Below are positions 1 through 5,716 of a stretch of 6,824 nucleotides of DNA, piece after piece; position 1 is the stretch's first letter, and every line of letters begins with the position of its first letter. Origin of the DNA: Burkholderiales bacterium UBA2463 (GTDB taxonomy: Bacteria; Pseudomonadota; Gammaproteobacteria; Burkholderiales; Burkholderiaceae_A); NCBI GenBank assembly GCA_002342295.1, contig DDPR01000016.1, positions 1-6,824 of the forward strand. The letters run 5' to 3'. The position numbers and the translations under genes are program-made. Below the pieces are notes generated by a model that was not told the DNA's origin, made no database searches, and worked only from the letters and a program-made list of their open reading frames with translations.

Positions 1-2120
1 ATCTGCATCACCTGCTCTTGATACACGATCACACCATAGGTGGCTGAGAGGCACTCGCGCAGACTCTCATGAAAGTAGTCAATCTTCTGCTGACCACGCT
101 TGCGAAGAATGAAGGTGTCGACCATGCCTGAGTTCAAGGGTCCAGGGCGATAGAGCGCAAGCATGGCGATGATGTCTTCAAACCGATCGGGCTGCAGCTT
201 AAGAAGGTACCGACGCATGCCCTGGCTCTCCACCTGAAAGATACCCACGGTGTTGGCCTGCCGAAGCACTTCATAGGCCGCAGGATCGTCAAAAGAGTTC
301 AGGTCCCCAAGACTTAGGTTCCGATTTGGGTGAAACCGATTGATGGTGTCTACCGCCAGGGCGATTGCGGTAAGGTTCTTAAGGCCCAAGAAGTCAAACT
401 TCACAAGGCCCGCAGCCTCCACGTCATCCTTGTCGTACATGCTCACCACTCCATCGGCCCCCTCAGAGCCTGGGGCCTGATAGAGCGGACAGAAATCGGT
501 GAGTCGCCCGGGCGCGATGAGTACGCCACCAGCATGCATGCCCACGTTTCGGGTGAGATCTTCCAGGGGCTCCGCCACCGCGAGAAGCTCACGAACCTCG
601 TCTTCTTTTTTCTCTCGCTCAGCGAGGATGGGTTCTTTTTCTCTCGCCTCTTTAAGCGAGAGCGGCTTATTTTGAACAACCGGAATGAGCTTGGAGAGCT
701 GATCGCAGAAGTTGTAGGGCAGCTCCAGCACGCGCCCCGCGTCCCGAATGACAGCGCGCGAGGCCATGGTGCCAAAGGTGACGATCTGACTCACCGCATC
801 TTTACCCCATCGCTCACGAACGTAGTCGATGACCTGCTGGCGCTTTTCCTGGCAGAAGTCAATGTCGAAGTCAGGCATGCTCACGCGCTCAGGGTTCAAG
901 AAGCGCTCAAAGAGCAGCGAGTAAGGCAGTGGGTCCAGGTCGGTAATGCCAAGGCTATACGCCACGAGAGACCCGGCGCCCGACCCCCGGCCCGGGCCGA
1001 CGGGCACGCCATGGGTCTTCGCCCAGTTAATGAAGTCAGCAACAATGAGGAAGTAGCCCTCAAAACCCATCTGAATGATGGTGTTGCACTCCAAGGCAAG
1101 CCTCTCCTCGTAATCGGCCCTTCGCGCCTCGCGCTCCTGTGCGTCTGGAAACCGCGTCTCAAGTCGCCTTAAGAGTCCATGTGCACTGAGTGCGCGAAGG
1201 TGGTCTGCAAGAGGCTCGCCCCGGGGGGTGGGGAACTGCGGCAGTTGAACCTTCCCCAGGGATAGTGTCACCGAGCAGCGCCGAGCGATGGCAACCGAAT
1301 TGGCAAGCGCCTGAGGCATATCCGAGAATCGCTCGACCATCTCGGCCTGAGTAGCCAGATACTGGCGAGGGGTGAAGCGTCGGGCTCGGCGAGAATTAGA
1401 GAGGGTGTCTCCCTCAGCGATGCAGACTCGGGCCTCGTGCGCTCGGAAGTCCTCAGGCCGCACGAACTGAACAGCATTTGTTGCAACGAGGGGAATGTTG
1501 AGCTCCGCACTCACCTTGAGTGCCCGCCGGTTATACGCCTCCTCGGAGGCCAGACCAACGCGCTGGACCTCAAGAAAAAATCGTCCGCTGAAGGTCTTCG
1601 CGTATTTTTGAGCGGCGGCTTGGGCCTCCTCCAAGGCAGTCGAAGTGGCCTGCATCAACTTCATGCCCACCTCGCCAGCAAGCCCGCCAGACAGGCAGAT
1701 GAGACCCTCATGCATGGGCCAGCCATGGGCAGGATGTGCGAGGTCGAACCACTCGAAGAGCAGTTCGCCTCGGTCCCCGCGCGCATTTGTCAGCCATGCC
1801 ATGGAGAGCAGTTCACAAAGATTTTTGTACCCACGTTCGTCTTTCACCAGCAAAAGTGCGCGAAACGCAGAGGCGCGGTCTGCTTCATTGCTAACAAAGA
1901 CATCTGCGCCGAGGATGGGCTGAACACCCCGAGCCCGGGCGGCTCGATAAAACTTAATGAAGCCGAAGGTGTTACCTAAATCGGTGAGTGCCAGTGCGAA
2001 CTGAGAGTCGGCCGCCGCAGCATCGAGCGCAGCCTCGGCCCGAGCGATTCCATCCACGATGGAGTGCTCGGTGTGCATGCGCAGATGCACAAAAGTGGGG
2101 GCGGGCTGCATGAGCGCCAT
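1..2120 (-). CDS. dnaE: DNA polymerase III subunit alpha (N-terminal 706 residues; C-terminus beyond left edge)
   Basis: This is the catalytic subunit of the replicative DNA polymerase, acting in the cytoplasm with the clamp loader, beta clamp and epsilon exonuclease. Translating the minus strand from the ATG at 2120 gives an uninterrupted frame to the window edge. An N-terminal PHP domain opens with FVHLRMHTEHSIVDG (residues 10-24). The conserved GPGRGSGAGS loop lies at 375-384, the catalytic PDFDIDF motif at 416-422 (D419 and D421, matching E. coli D401 and D403), and the third catalytic Asp at D576 in GLVKFDFLGL. The visible end, YGVIVYQEQVMQ, is also a conserved DnaE segment. About 450 residues of a usual ~1,160 (rest of the fingers, HhH, OB fold, clamp-binding motif) lie outside the window. 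PHP metal ligands are replaced (R14, L48, D73), as in E. coli. The start is supported by GAAGGG seven bases upstream; an in-frame Met at codon 4 is the alternative. The gene is transcribed away from the glycosyltransferase cluster and shows no functional link to it. Confidence 0.97.
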   Translation of the reverse strand, partial: MALMQPAPTFVHLRMHTEHSIVDGIARAEAALDAAAADSQFALALTDLGNTFGFIKFYRAARARGVQPILGADVFVSNEADRASAFRALLLVKDERGYKNLCELLSMAWLTNARGDRGELLFEWFDLAHPAHGWPMHEGLICLSGGLAGEVGMKLMQATSTALEEAQAAAQKYAKTFSGRFFLEVQRVGLASEEAYNRRALKVSAELNIPLVATNAVQFVRPEDFRAHEARVCIAEGDTLSNSRRARRFTPRQYLATQAEMVERFSDMPQALANSVAIARRCSVTLSLGKVQLPQFPTPRGEPLADHLRALSAHGLLRRLETRFPDAQEREARRADYEERLALECNTIIQMGFEGYFLIVADFINWAKTHGVPVGPGRGSGAGSLVAYSLGITDLDPLPYSLLFERFLNPERVSMPDFDIDFCQEKRQQVIDYVRERWGKDAVSQIVTFGTMASRAVIRDAGRVLELPYNFCDQLSKLIPVVQNKPLSLKEAREKEPILAEREKKEDEVRELLAVAEPLEDLTRNVGMHAGGVLIAPGRLTDFCPLYQAPGSEGADGVVSMYDKDDVEAAGLVKFDFLGLKNLTAIALAVDTINRFHPNRNLSLGDLNSFDDPAAYEVLRQANTVGIFQVESQGMRRYLLKLQPDRFEDIIAMLALYRPGPLNSGMVDTFILRKRGQQKIDYFHESLRECLSATYGVIVYQEQVMQ

Positions 2121-2127
2121 TTTCGCA

Positions 2128-2133
2128 CCCTTC
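2128..2133 (-). promoter_or_regulatory. Ribosome binding site of dnaE
   Basis: On the minus strand GAAGGG lies seven bases before the ATG at 2120. This is a reasonable Shine-Dalgarno match and favours this start over the in-frame Met three codons downstream. Confidence 0.55.
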
Positions 2134-2152
2134 AGGGGCTGCGCCCGCCCCG

Positions 2153-2158
2153 TATCAT
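2153..2158 (+). promoter_or_regulatory. Candidate -10 box for the glycan operon, overlapping the dnaE -10
   Basis: TATCAT (five of six to TATAAT) ends six bases before the ATG at 2165, so transcription would begin at or next to the start codon. The best -35 at normal spacing (CTTCAG, 2130-2135) is poor. No clear Shine-Dalgarno sequence precedes this ATG, which fits a leaderless or near-leaderless message. The box lies on nearly the same bases as the candidate dnaE -10 on the opposite strand. A perfect short inverted repeat, CATGC-GG-GCATG (2156-2167), overlaps both the box and the start codon and could be a chance feature or an operator half-site pair. Confidence 0.3.
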
Positions 2159-2182
2159 GCGGGCATGGTTTTTCGCTCTCCA
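2154..2182 (-). promoter_or_regulatory. Candidate sigma-70 promoter for dnaE
   Basis: On the minus strand TGGAGA (2182-2177, four of six matches to TTGACA) is followed after exactly 17 bases by CATGAT (2159-2154, four of six matches to TATAAT). Transcription would start near 2147, giving a short leader of about 27 bases that contains the GAAGGG ribosome binding site. The -35 and most of the spacer fall inside the start of the divergent glycosyltransferase gene. The matches are moderate, so this is a candidate only. Confidence 0.35.
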
Positions 2183-3760
2183 CCGCCGGTGCTAGGTGCC
2201 TTGGCACTCTCCTGCATCTTGCTCGCCATCACACTCGCAAGGCTTGCCGTAGGGGCCTTCTGGCCCGTGCCATTCTCCGTAGACGAGGCCCAGTACGTCT
2301 CCTGGTCTAGAGAGCTGGCTGCAGGCTACTACTCTAAGCCCCCGTTTATTGCCTGGGCACTTGCTGCCGCGCAGGGTCTCTGTGCCACAGGGTCGGAGGC
2401 CTGTGCTCGAAGCCTGCAGCCAATCGCATTTTTCGGGGCGGCTGTGGCGCTCGCCCTTGCAACCTCCAAGCTTCTCTCAAGTCACCATTCAGGCCTCTGG
2501 GCCGGACTTCTGCTCTGCTCAAGCCCGCTTGCCGCCTTTTATAGCCAAGCGGCGAGTACCGATGCATGGCTCCTGCTCTGGTGGTCCTGCGCCTTTTGCG
2601 CATTCGTTTTTGCAAGCTCGGATGCTCGCCAGAGCTTTTTCCGGGCCCAAGACGACCGCCTCGAATGGTGGATGGCGTGTGGGCTCTTCGTGGGCCTCGC
2701 CCTTCTCACCAAGTACTCAGCCGGCGTTTTCATTCTTTCAGCATTCATCTGGCTTCTTGCCTCAGGCCAACTCTTTCGACGCGGACCATGGCTTGCTTTG
2801 GGCACGGCCCTCATCGTGTTCTTGCCGAACCTCCTTTGGAACGCGAAGATGGGATGGCCCACCTTTCAGCATCACGCTGGTATCACCCTCGCTTCTGAGC
2901 GAAGCGGCATGCACTGGGACTCTCTTTGGACTTTTTTCGAAGAACAGTGGCTCGTCTTTGGGCCCATTGTGTTCGGTGTCTTTTTGCTCAGCCTCACCGC
3001 AGCGGGACGGGCCCGAGCGCGGCCGGGTAACCCCGATGCCCTGGGCCTTGCCTTGTGCTTTTCTCTTCCGATGCTTGCAGTGATTGGCGCGCAGAGTCTC
3101 ATCAGCCGTGCACACGCAAACTGGGCAGCTCCCGCCCTGGTGGGCATCTGTCTGGCTGTGACTGCCTACTGCTCAGAGCGTTACGCGGGACGATGGATTG
3201 CTCGCTGGGTTCTAGGAGGCGCCCTCACGTTGAACCTTCTGTTTAACGCAGCCCTCCTCTCAGCGCCCTGGGCGGCGCCTGCCCTGGGGCTATCGGGCTC
3301 GCGCGCCACAGATCCTTTTATTCGACTCTCAGGGTTTAAGGAGGCAGCACTCTTACTCAAACAGCTTGAACCCCATCGTGAGCAGACCCCATCGGCCCCA
3401 CCCGCCCTCACCATTGCGAGTACCGACCGAGACATTCTCGCCAACCTCTCGGCCTATCTTCCAGAGGCCCGAGTACTAGCGTGGAACCCTAAGGGCTACG
3501 TGGCTCACCACTGGGACCTGCAGCACGACCTCGCAAGGTCATCTATTCCCCGAGAAGAGCGAATTCTTCTTGTCATCAGACGATTGCGCGATGCAAGCGC
3601 TGAACACATTGCCCAGCAAGAAGAGTGGCTCGACCAATGGTTCTCCTCCGTTGCGCCTCTGGGCTCCACGCATCCAGAGCTTGCCCGCGAGCTTGCCGAG
3701 ATTAAGCTCTCGGGAAAGACTGATGTGCTCCTCGTCGGTTTTTGGGTACGCCAGAGATAG
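2165..3760 (+). CDS. GT39-family (ArnT/PMT-type) membrane glycosyltransferase, first gene of the glycan cluster
   Basis: This is a 531-residue polytopic inner-membrane protein with family-typical length and layout. After a first membrane segment (about 10-33) comes the acidic catalytic motif DEAQY (40-44) in the first periplasmic loop, then YYSKPP (55-60), STDA with D133, and LLTKYSAG (181-187). About nine to eleven hydrophobic segments extend to roughly residue 385. They are followed by a soluble, probably periplasmic, C-terminal region (about 395-531) containing NLSAYLPEARVLAW, as in many bacterial GT39 proteins. Enzymes of this fold transfer a sugar from polyprenyl phosphate to a periplasmic acceptor; the sugar and acceptor cannot be read from the sequence. 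The ATG at 2165 is the only start giving the full first helix, as the ATG at 2157 is in another frame. It lacks a good ribosome binding site. It lies nine bases ahead of the GT2 gene that probably supplies its donor. Family assignment is secure; substrate is unknown. Confidence 0.88.
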   Translation: MVFRSPPPVLGALALSCILLAITLARLAVGAFWPVPFSVDEAQYVSWSRELAAGYYSKPPFIAWALAAAQGLCATGSEACARSLQPIAFFGAAVALALATSKLLSSHHSGLWAGLLLCSSPLAAFYSQAASTDAWLLLWWSCAFCAFVFASSDARQSFFRAQDDRLEWWMACGLFVGLALLTKYSAGVFILSAFIWLLASGQLFRRGPWLALGTALIVFLPNLLWNAKMGWPTFQHHAGITLASERSGMHWDSLWTFFEEQWLVFGPIVFGVFLLSLTAAGRARARPGNPDALGLALCFSLPMLAVIGAQSLISRAHANWAAPALVGICLAVTAYCSERYAGRWIARWVLGGALTLNLLFNAALLSAPWAAPALGLSGSRATDPFIRLSGFKEAALLLKQLEPHREQTPSAPPALTIASTDRDILANLSAYLPEARVLAWNPKGYVAHHWDLQHDLARSSIPREERILLVIRRLRDASAEHIAQQEEWLDQWFSSVAPLGSTHPELARELAEIKLSGKTDVLLVGFWVRQR

Positions 3761-3763
3761 AAT
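3758..3763 (+). promoter_or_regulatory. Candidate internal -10 box before the GT2 gene
   Basis: TAGAAT (five of six to TATAAT) begins within the stop codon of the preceding gene and ends six bases before the ATG at 3770, the same spacing as TATCAT before 2165. No convincing -35 is present 16-18 bases upstream (TCGGTT at 3735-3740), and no strong Shine-Dalgarno sequence is visible. It may be an internal promoter for a leaderless message or a coincidence. Confidence 0.2.
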
Positions 3764-3769
3764 CCCACG

Positions 3770-4768
3770 ATGACCCAAGGCCTGCCAACTGCTCCTCTTG
3801 TCTCTGTCGTAATTCCCATCTACAACGAGGTCGAGACGCTCCCAAAACTCGTTGCGGCCGTGGGCGATGCGCTCTTGCGTGAACCGAACCTTGGCTTTGA
3901 ACTCATCATTGTTGACGACGGCTCAAAAGACGGTTCTCGGGGTCTATTGAGGTCCATAGCCCAGCAGACTCCCTGGCTCAAGCCCCTCTTTCTCATTCGT
4001 AACTACGGACAATCGACGGCGCTTCAAGCCGGGTTTGATGCTGCCCTGGGGGACTACATCGTTACGCTCGATGGCGACCTGCAAAACGATCCGCAAGACA
4101 TTCCCGCTATGGTTGGTCTGCTCATGGAGCAAAGCGACATTGACATGGTGTCGGGCTGGCGGAAAGATCGGCAAGACCATGCGCTCTCACGCAAGCTGCC
4201 GAGCCTGCTCGCCAACAAGCTCATTAGCGCCGTAACGAAGGTGCGACTGCATGACTATGGCTGCGCGCTGAAGGCCTATCGCGCTCAGGTCATCAAAGAT
4301 CTGCGGCTCTATGGCGAGCTTCATCGATTCATTCCGGCGCTTGCTGCTGAGGTGGGCGCGCGCATTGTGGAGATGCCTGTTCGGCATCATGCGCGCGGCG
4401 CGGGCGTCTCGAAATACGGCATTGACCGAACGATTCGAGTCATTCTCGACCTGCTGTGGATACGGTTCACCATGCGGTTCCTTCACAGGCCCATCCATGC
4501 CTTTGGGGGTGTTGCGCTTGGCATGCTCACCCTTGGCCTGGGCGTACTCTTTTGGCTCGGCTTTGAAAAAATCGTTCTTGACCAATCAATCGGCGGTCGC
4601 CCTCTTCTGCTCTTTGGGGTGCTACTCACCCTGGTTGGGACCCAGCTACTGGCAGTTGGGCTCTTGGGAGAGCTCCTTATTCGCGTCTACCACGAGCCCC
4701 TTGGGCGCAGGCAGTACCTTCTAAGGCGCATTGATTCGATTGCCTTGCCAGACCGACAAAAAGCCTAA
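3770..4768 (+). CDS. GT2-family polyprenyl-phosphate glycosyltransferase (ArnC/GtrB/DPM1-like)
   Basis: This 332-residue protein should transfer a sugar from a nucleotide donor to undecaprenyl phosphate at the cytoplasmic face of the inner membrane, making the lipid-linked donor used by GT39 enzymes. The GT-A fold is plain: SVVIPIYNE (12-20) opens the nucleotide-binding half, IIVDDGSKDGS lies at 46-56, the metal-binding DXD is D101-G-D103 followed by LQNDP (104-108), and SGWRKD at 128-133 matches the conserved GxR loop. The segment HDYGCALKAYR and then ELHRFIPALA are characteristic of the ArnC/GtrB group. Two C-terminal membrane helices (about 245-264 and 278-303) match GtrB-type architecture, and a basic tail follows. 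The length is normal. The start lies nine bases after the previous stop codon, with only a weak ribosome site. The sugar is undetermined; ArnC itself is possible, but no other arn sugar genes are present here. Confidence 0.92.
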   Translation: MTQGLPTAPLVSVVIPIYNEVETLPKLVAAVGDALLREPNLGFELIIVDDGSKDGSRGLLRSIAQQTPWLKPLFLIRNYGQSTALQAGFDAALGDYIVTLDGDLQNDPQDIPAMVGLLMEQSDIDMVSGWRKDRQDHALSRKLPSLLANKLISAVTKVRLHDYGCALKAYRAQVIKDLRLYGELHRFIPALAAEVGARIVEMPVRHHARGAGVSKYGIDRTIRVILDLLWIRFTMRFLHRPIHAFGGVALGMLTLGLGVLFWLGFEKIVLDQSIGGRPLLLFGVLLTLVGTQLLAVGLLGELLIRVYHEPLGRRQYLLRRIDSIALPDRQKA

Positions 4769-4782
4769 AGGCCCACAGGCTT
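4761..4782 (+). promoter_or_regulatory. Small hairpin joining the GT2 stop and flippase-like start codons
   Basis: AAGCCT (4761-4766) and AGGCTT (4777-4782) are perfect six-base complements around a ten-base loop. The stem includes the first base of the GT2 stop codon TAA and the first two bases of the TTG start at 4781. The loop holds AAAGG, the only ribosome-site candidate for the downstream gene. In RNA this could hide the weak start until a ribosome finishing the GT2 gene opens it, which would couple the two translations. It lacks a U-tract, so it is not a terminator. The function is inferred. Confidence 0.4.
4767..4771 (+). promoter_or_regulatory. Ribosome binding site for the TTG-initiated flippase-like gene
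   Basis: AAAGG overlaps the GT2 stop codon and lies nine bases before the TTG at 4781. It supports use of this non-ATG start, and no other start codon exists between the in-frame TAA at 4766 and 4781. Confidence 0.45.
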
Positions 4783-5716
4783 GAAGCGTCTCATCAAGCC
4801 AACTCTGGGCATCGCCCTACTCCTTGGTCTTGTGCTCTCTGTGGATACGGAGGCTCTGTGGCGAACCCTTCGACAAGCTGACCCAACTTGGTGCCTGGCT
4901 GCTCTGCTGCTTGCGGTCTGCGCCACCCTGCTTTGCGTGAAGCGTTGGCAGCTGATTGCGAGAGACGCTGGCGTCTGCGCACCATACGGCTGGCTTACGC
5001 GCTGCTATTTTCAGGGAATCTCCGCAAACTGCGTGCTACCAGGGGGGATCCTTGGGGGGGATGTCTGGCGGTCGCTGGCGCTCGGAAAGAGAGCGTCTGC
5101 TGGACACGAGGCTGCTGGCGCGGCGAGTGTCTTCCTGGATCGGGTGAGCGGCTTTTGGGGCCTTGCTGCCTTGAGTGTGCTTGCCAGCCTCTGGTGCCGA
5201 CTCACCCCTAATTCCGGCTGGTTCGATTCTGAAGTCGGGGCTCTGTACATGCTGGTCTTTTGTCTTGCCATCATCGCGCCTTTCATCTTGGCCGGTGTGG
5301 GCAGACCGGCGCTGGTCTGGCTCGAAAAAAAGAGTGCGTCCCGCCCGATGCGACTGCTTCTTGACGCTCTTCTACGCATTGCGGCGGGCACCCCCTTGCT
5401 GCGAAGAACCCTCCTTCACTCGCTGGCCGTTCAGCTCTTCACGATTGGAGCGCTATGGTCGAGCTGCCAAGCCATTGGGCTCACCTTGCCCTTCCCGCTA
5501 CTCGCAGCGCTATGCGGGGGCATTTTTTTGGCTGCGGTGCTGCCGGCTGCGGTGGGAGGGTTTGGCGCCAGAGAGCTGGGTGCACTGGCTTTCTTGGTTC
5601 CCTTTGGGTTCTCTCCTGAACTGGTCTTGGCCGGATCGATAGTGTTTGGGCTGACAGCGACTGCCCAAGGCTTAATTGGGCTCTTGTTCTGGTTCGAGGA
5701 TCACAAAACGTCATGA
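4781..5716 (+). CDS. Flippase-like / lysylphosphatidylglycerol synthase TM-region protein (UPF0104, AglD/MprF N-terminal type)
   Basis: This is a 311-residue polytopic inner-membrane protein matching the stand-alone form of the MprF N-terminal flippase domain (LPG_synthase_TM). A first helix follows a basic N-terminus (MKRLIKPTLGIALLLG, residues 1-16), and a second covers about 38-53. The family signature SANCVLPGGILGGDVWR lies at 81-97. A second conserved element, VLPAAVGGFGARE, lies at 253-265, and hydrophobic segments continue almost to the C-terminus. Members have been annotated as dolichol-P-glucose synthetase homologues because they sit beside GT2 genes, but the fold suggests lipid movement rather than sugar transfer. 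Here, between a GT2 and a GT39 gene, it may help bring the polyprenyl-linked sugar to the periplasmic side; this is inference. The start is TTG, forced by an in-frame stop at 4766 and matching the usual family N-terminus. Runs of six and seven G's (5042-5047 and 5054-5060) encode the PGG-IL-GGD motif. Confidence 0.87.
   Translation: MKRLIKPTLGIALLLGLVLSVDTEALWRTLRQADPTWCLAALLLAVCATLLCVKRWQLIARDAGVCAPYGWLTRCYFQGISANCVLPGGILGGDVWRSLALGKRASAGHEAAGAASVFLDRVSGFWGLAALSVLASLWCRLTPNSGWFDSEVGALYMLVFCLAIIAPFILAGVGRPALVWLEKKSASRPMRLLLDALLRIAAGTPLLRRTLLHSLAVQLFTIGALWSSCQAIGLTLPFPLLAALCGGIFLAAVLPAAVGGFGARELGALAFLVPFGFSPELVLAGSIVFGLTATAQGLIGLLFWFEDHKTS
5696..5700 (+). promoter_or_regulatory. Ribosome binding site of the second GT39 gene
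   Basis: GAGGA is 12 bases before the ATG at 5713, rather far for a strong site. The ATG overlaps the TGA of the previous gene (ATGA, 5713-5716), so initiation probably depends on translational coupling. Confidence 0.35.

Noticed and set aside
330..1172. Open frame of 280 codons on the plus strand opposite dnaE
   Set aside because: It lies wholly antisense to well-conserved polymerase motifs, its product has no recognisable domain or periodic hydrophobicity, and long antisense frames are common in GC-rich genes.
1437..1979. Open frame of 180 codons on the plus strand opposite the dnaE PHP domain
   Set aside because: It is antisense to the conserved N-terminus of dnaE, has no ribosome site of note and resembles no known protein.
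2349..3083. Open frame of 244 codons overlapping the first GT39 gene in another plus-strand frame
   Set aside because: The true frame contains all GT39 motifs and a membrane-helix pattern; this frame gives a Ser/Pro/Arg-rich product typical of an off-frame reading.
4761..4782. Rho-independent terminator between the GT2 and flippase-like genes
   Set aside because: The stem is only six base pairs and is followed by TGAAGCG rather than a T-run. The genes are 12 bp apart and probably co-transcribed.
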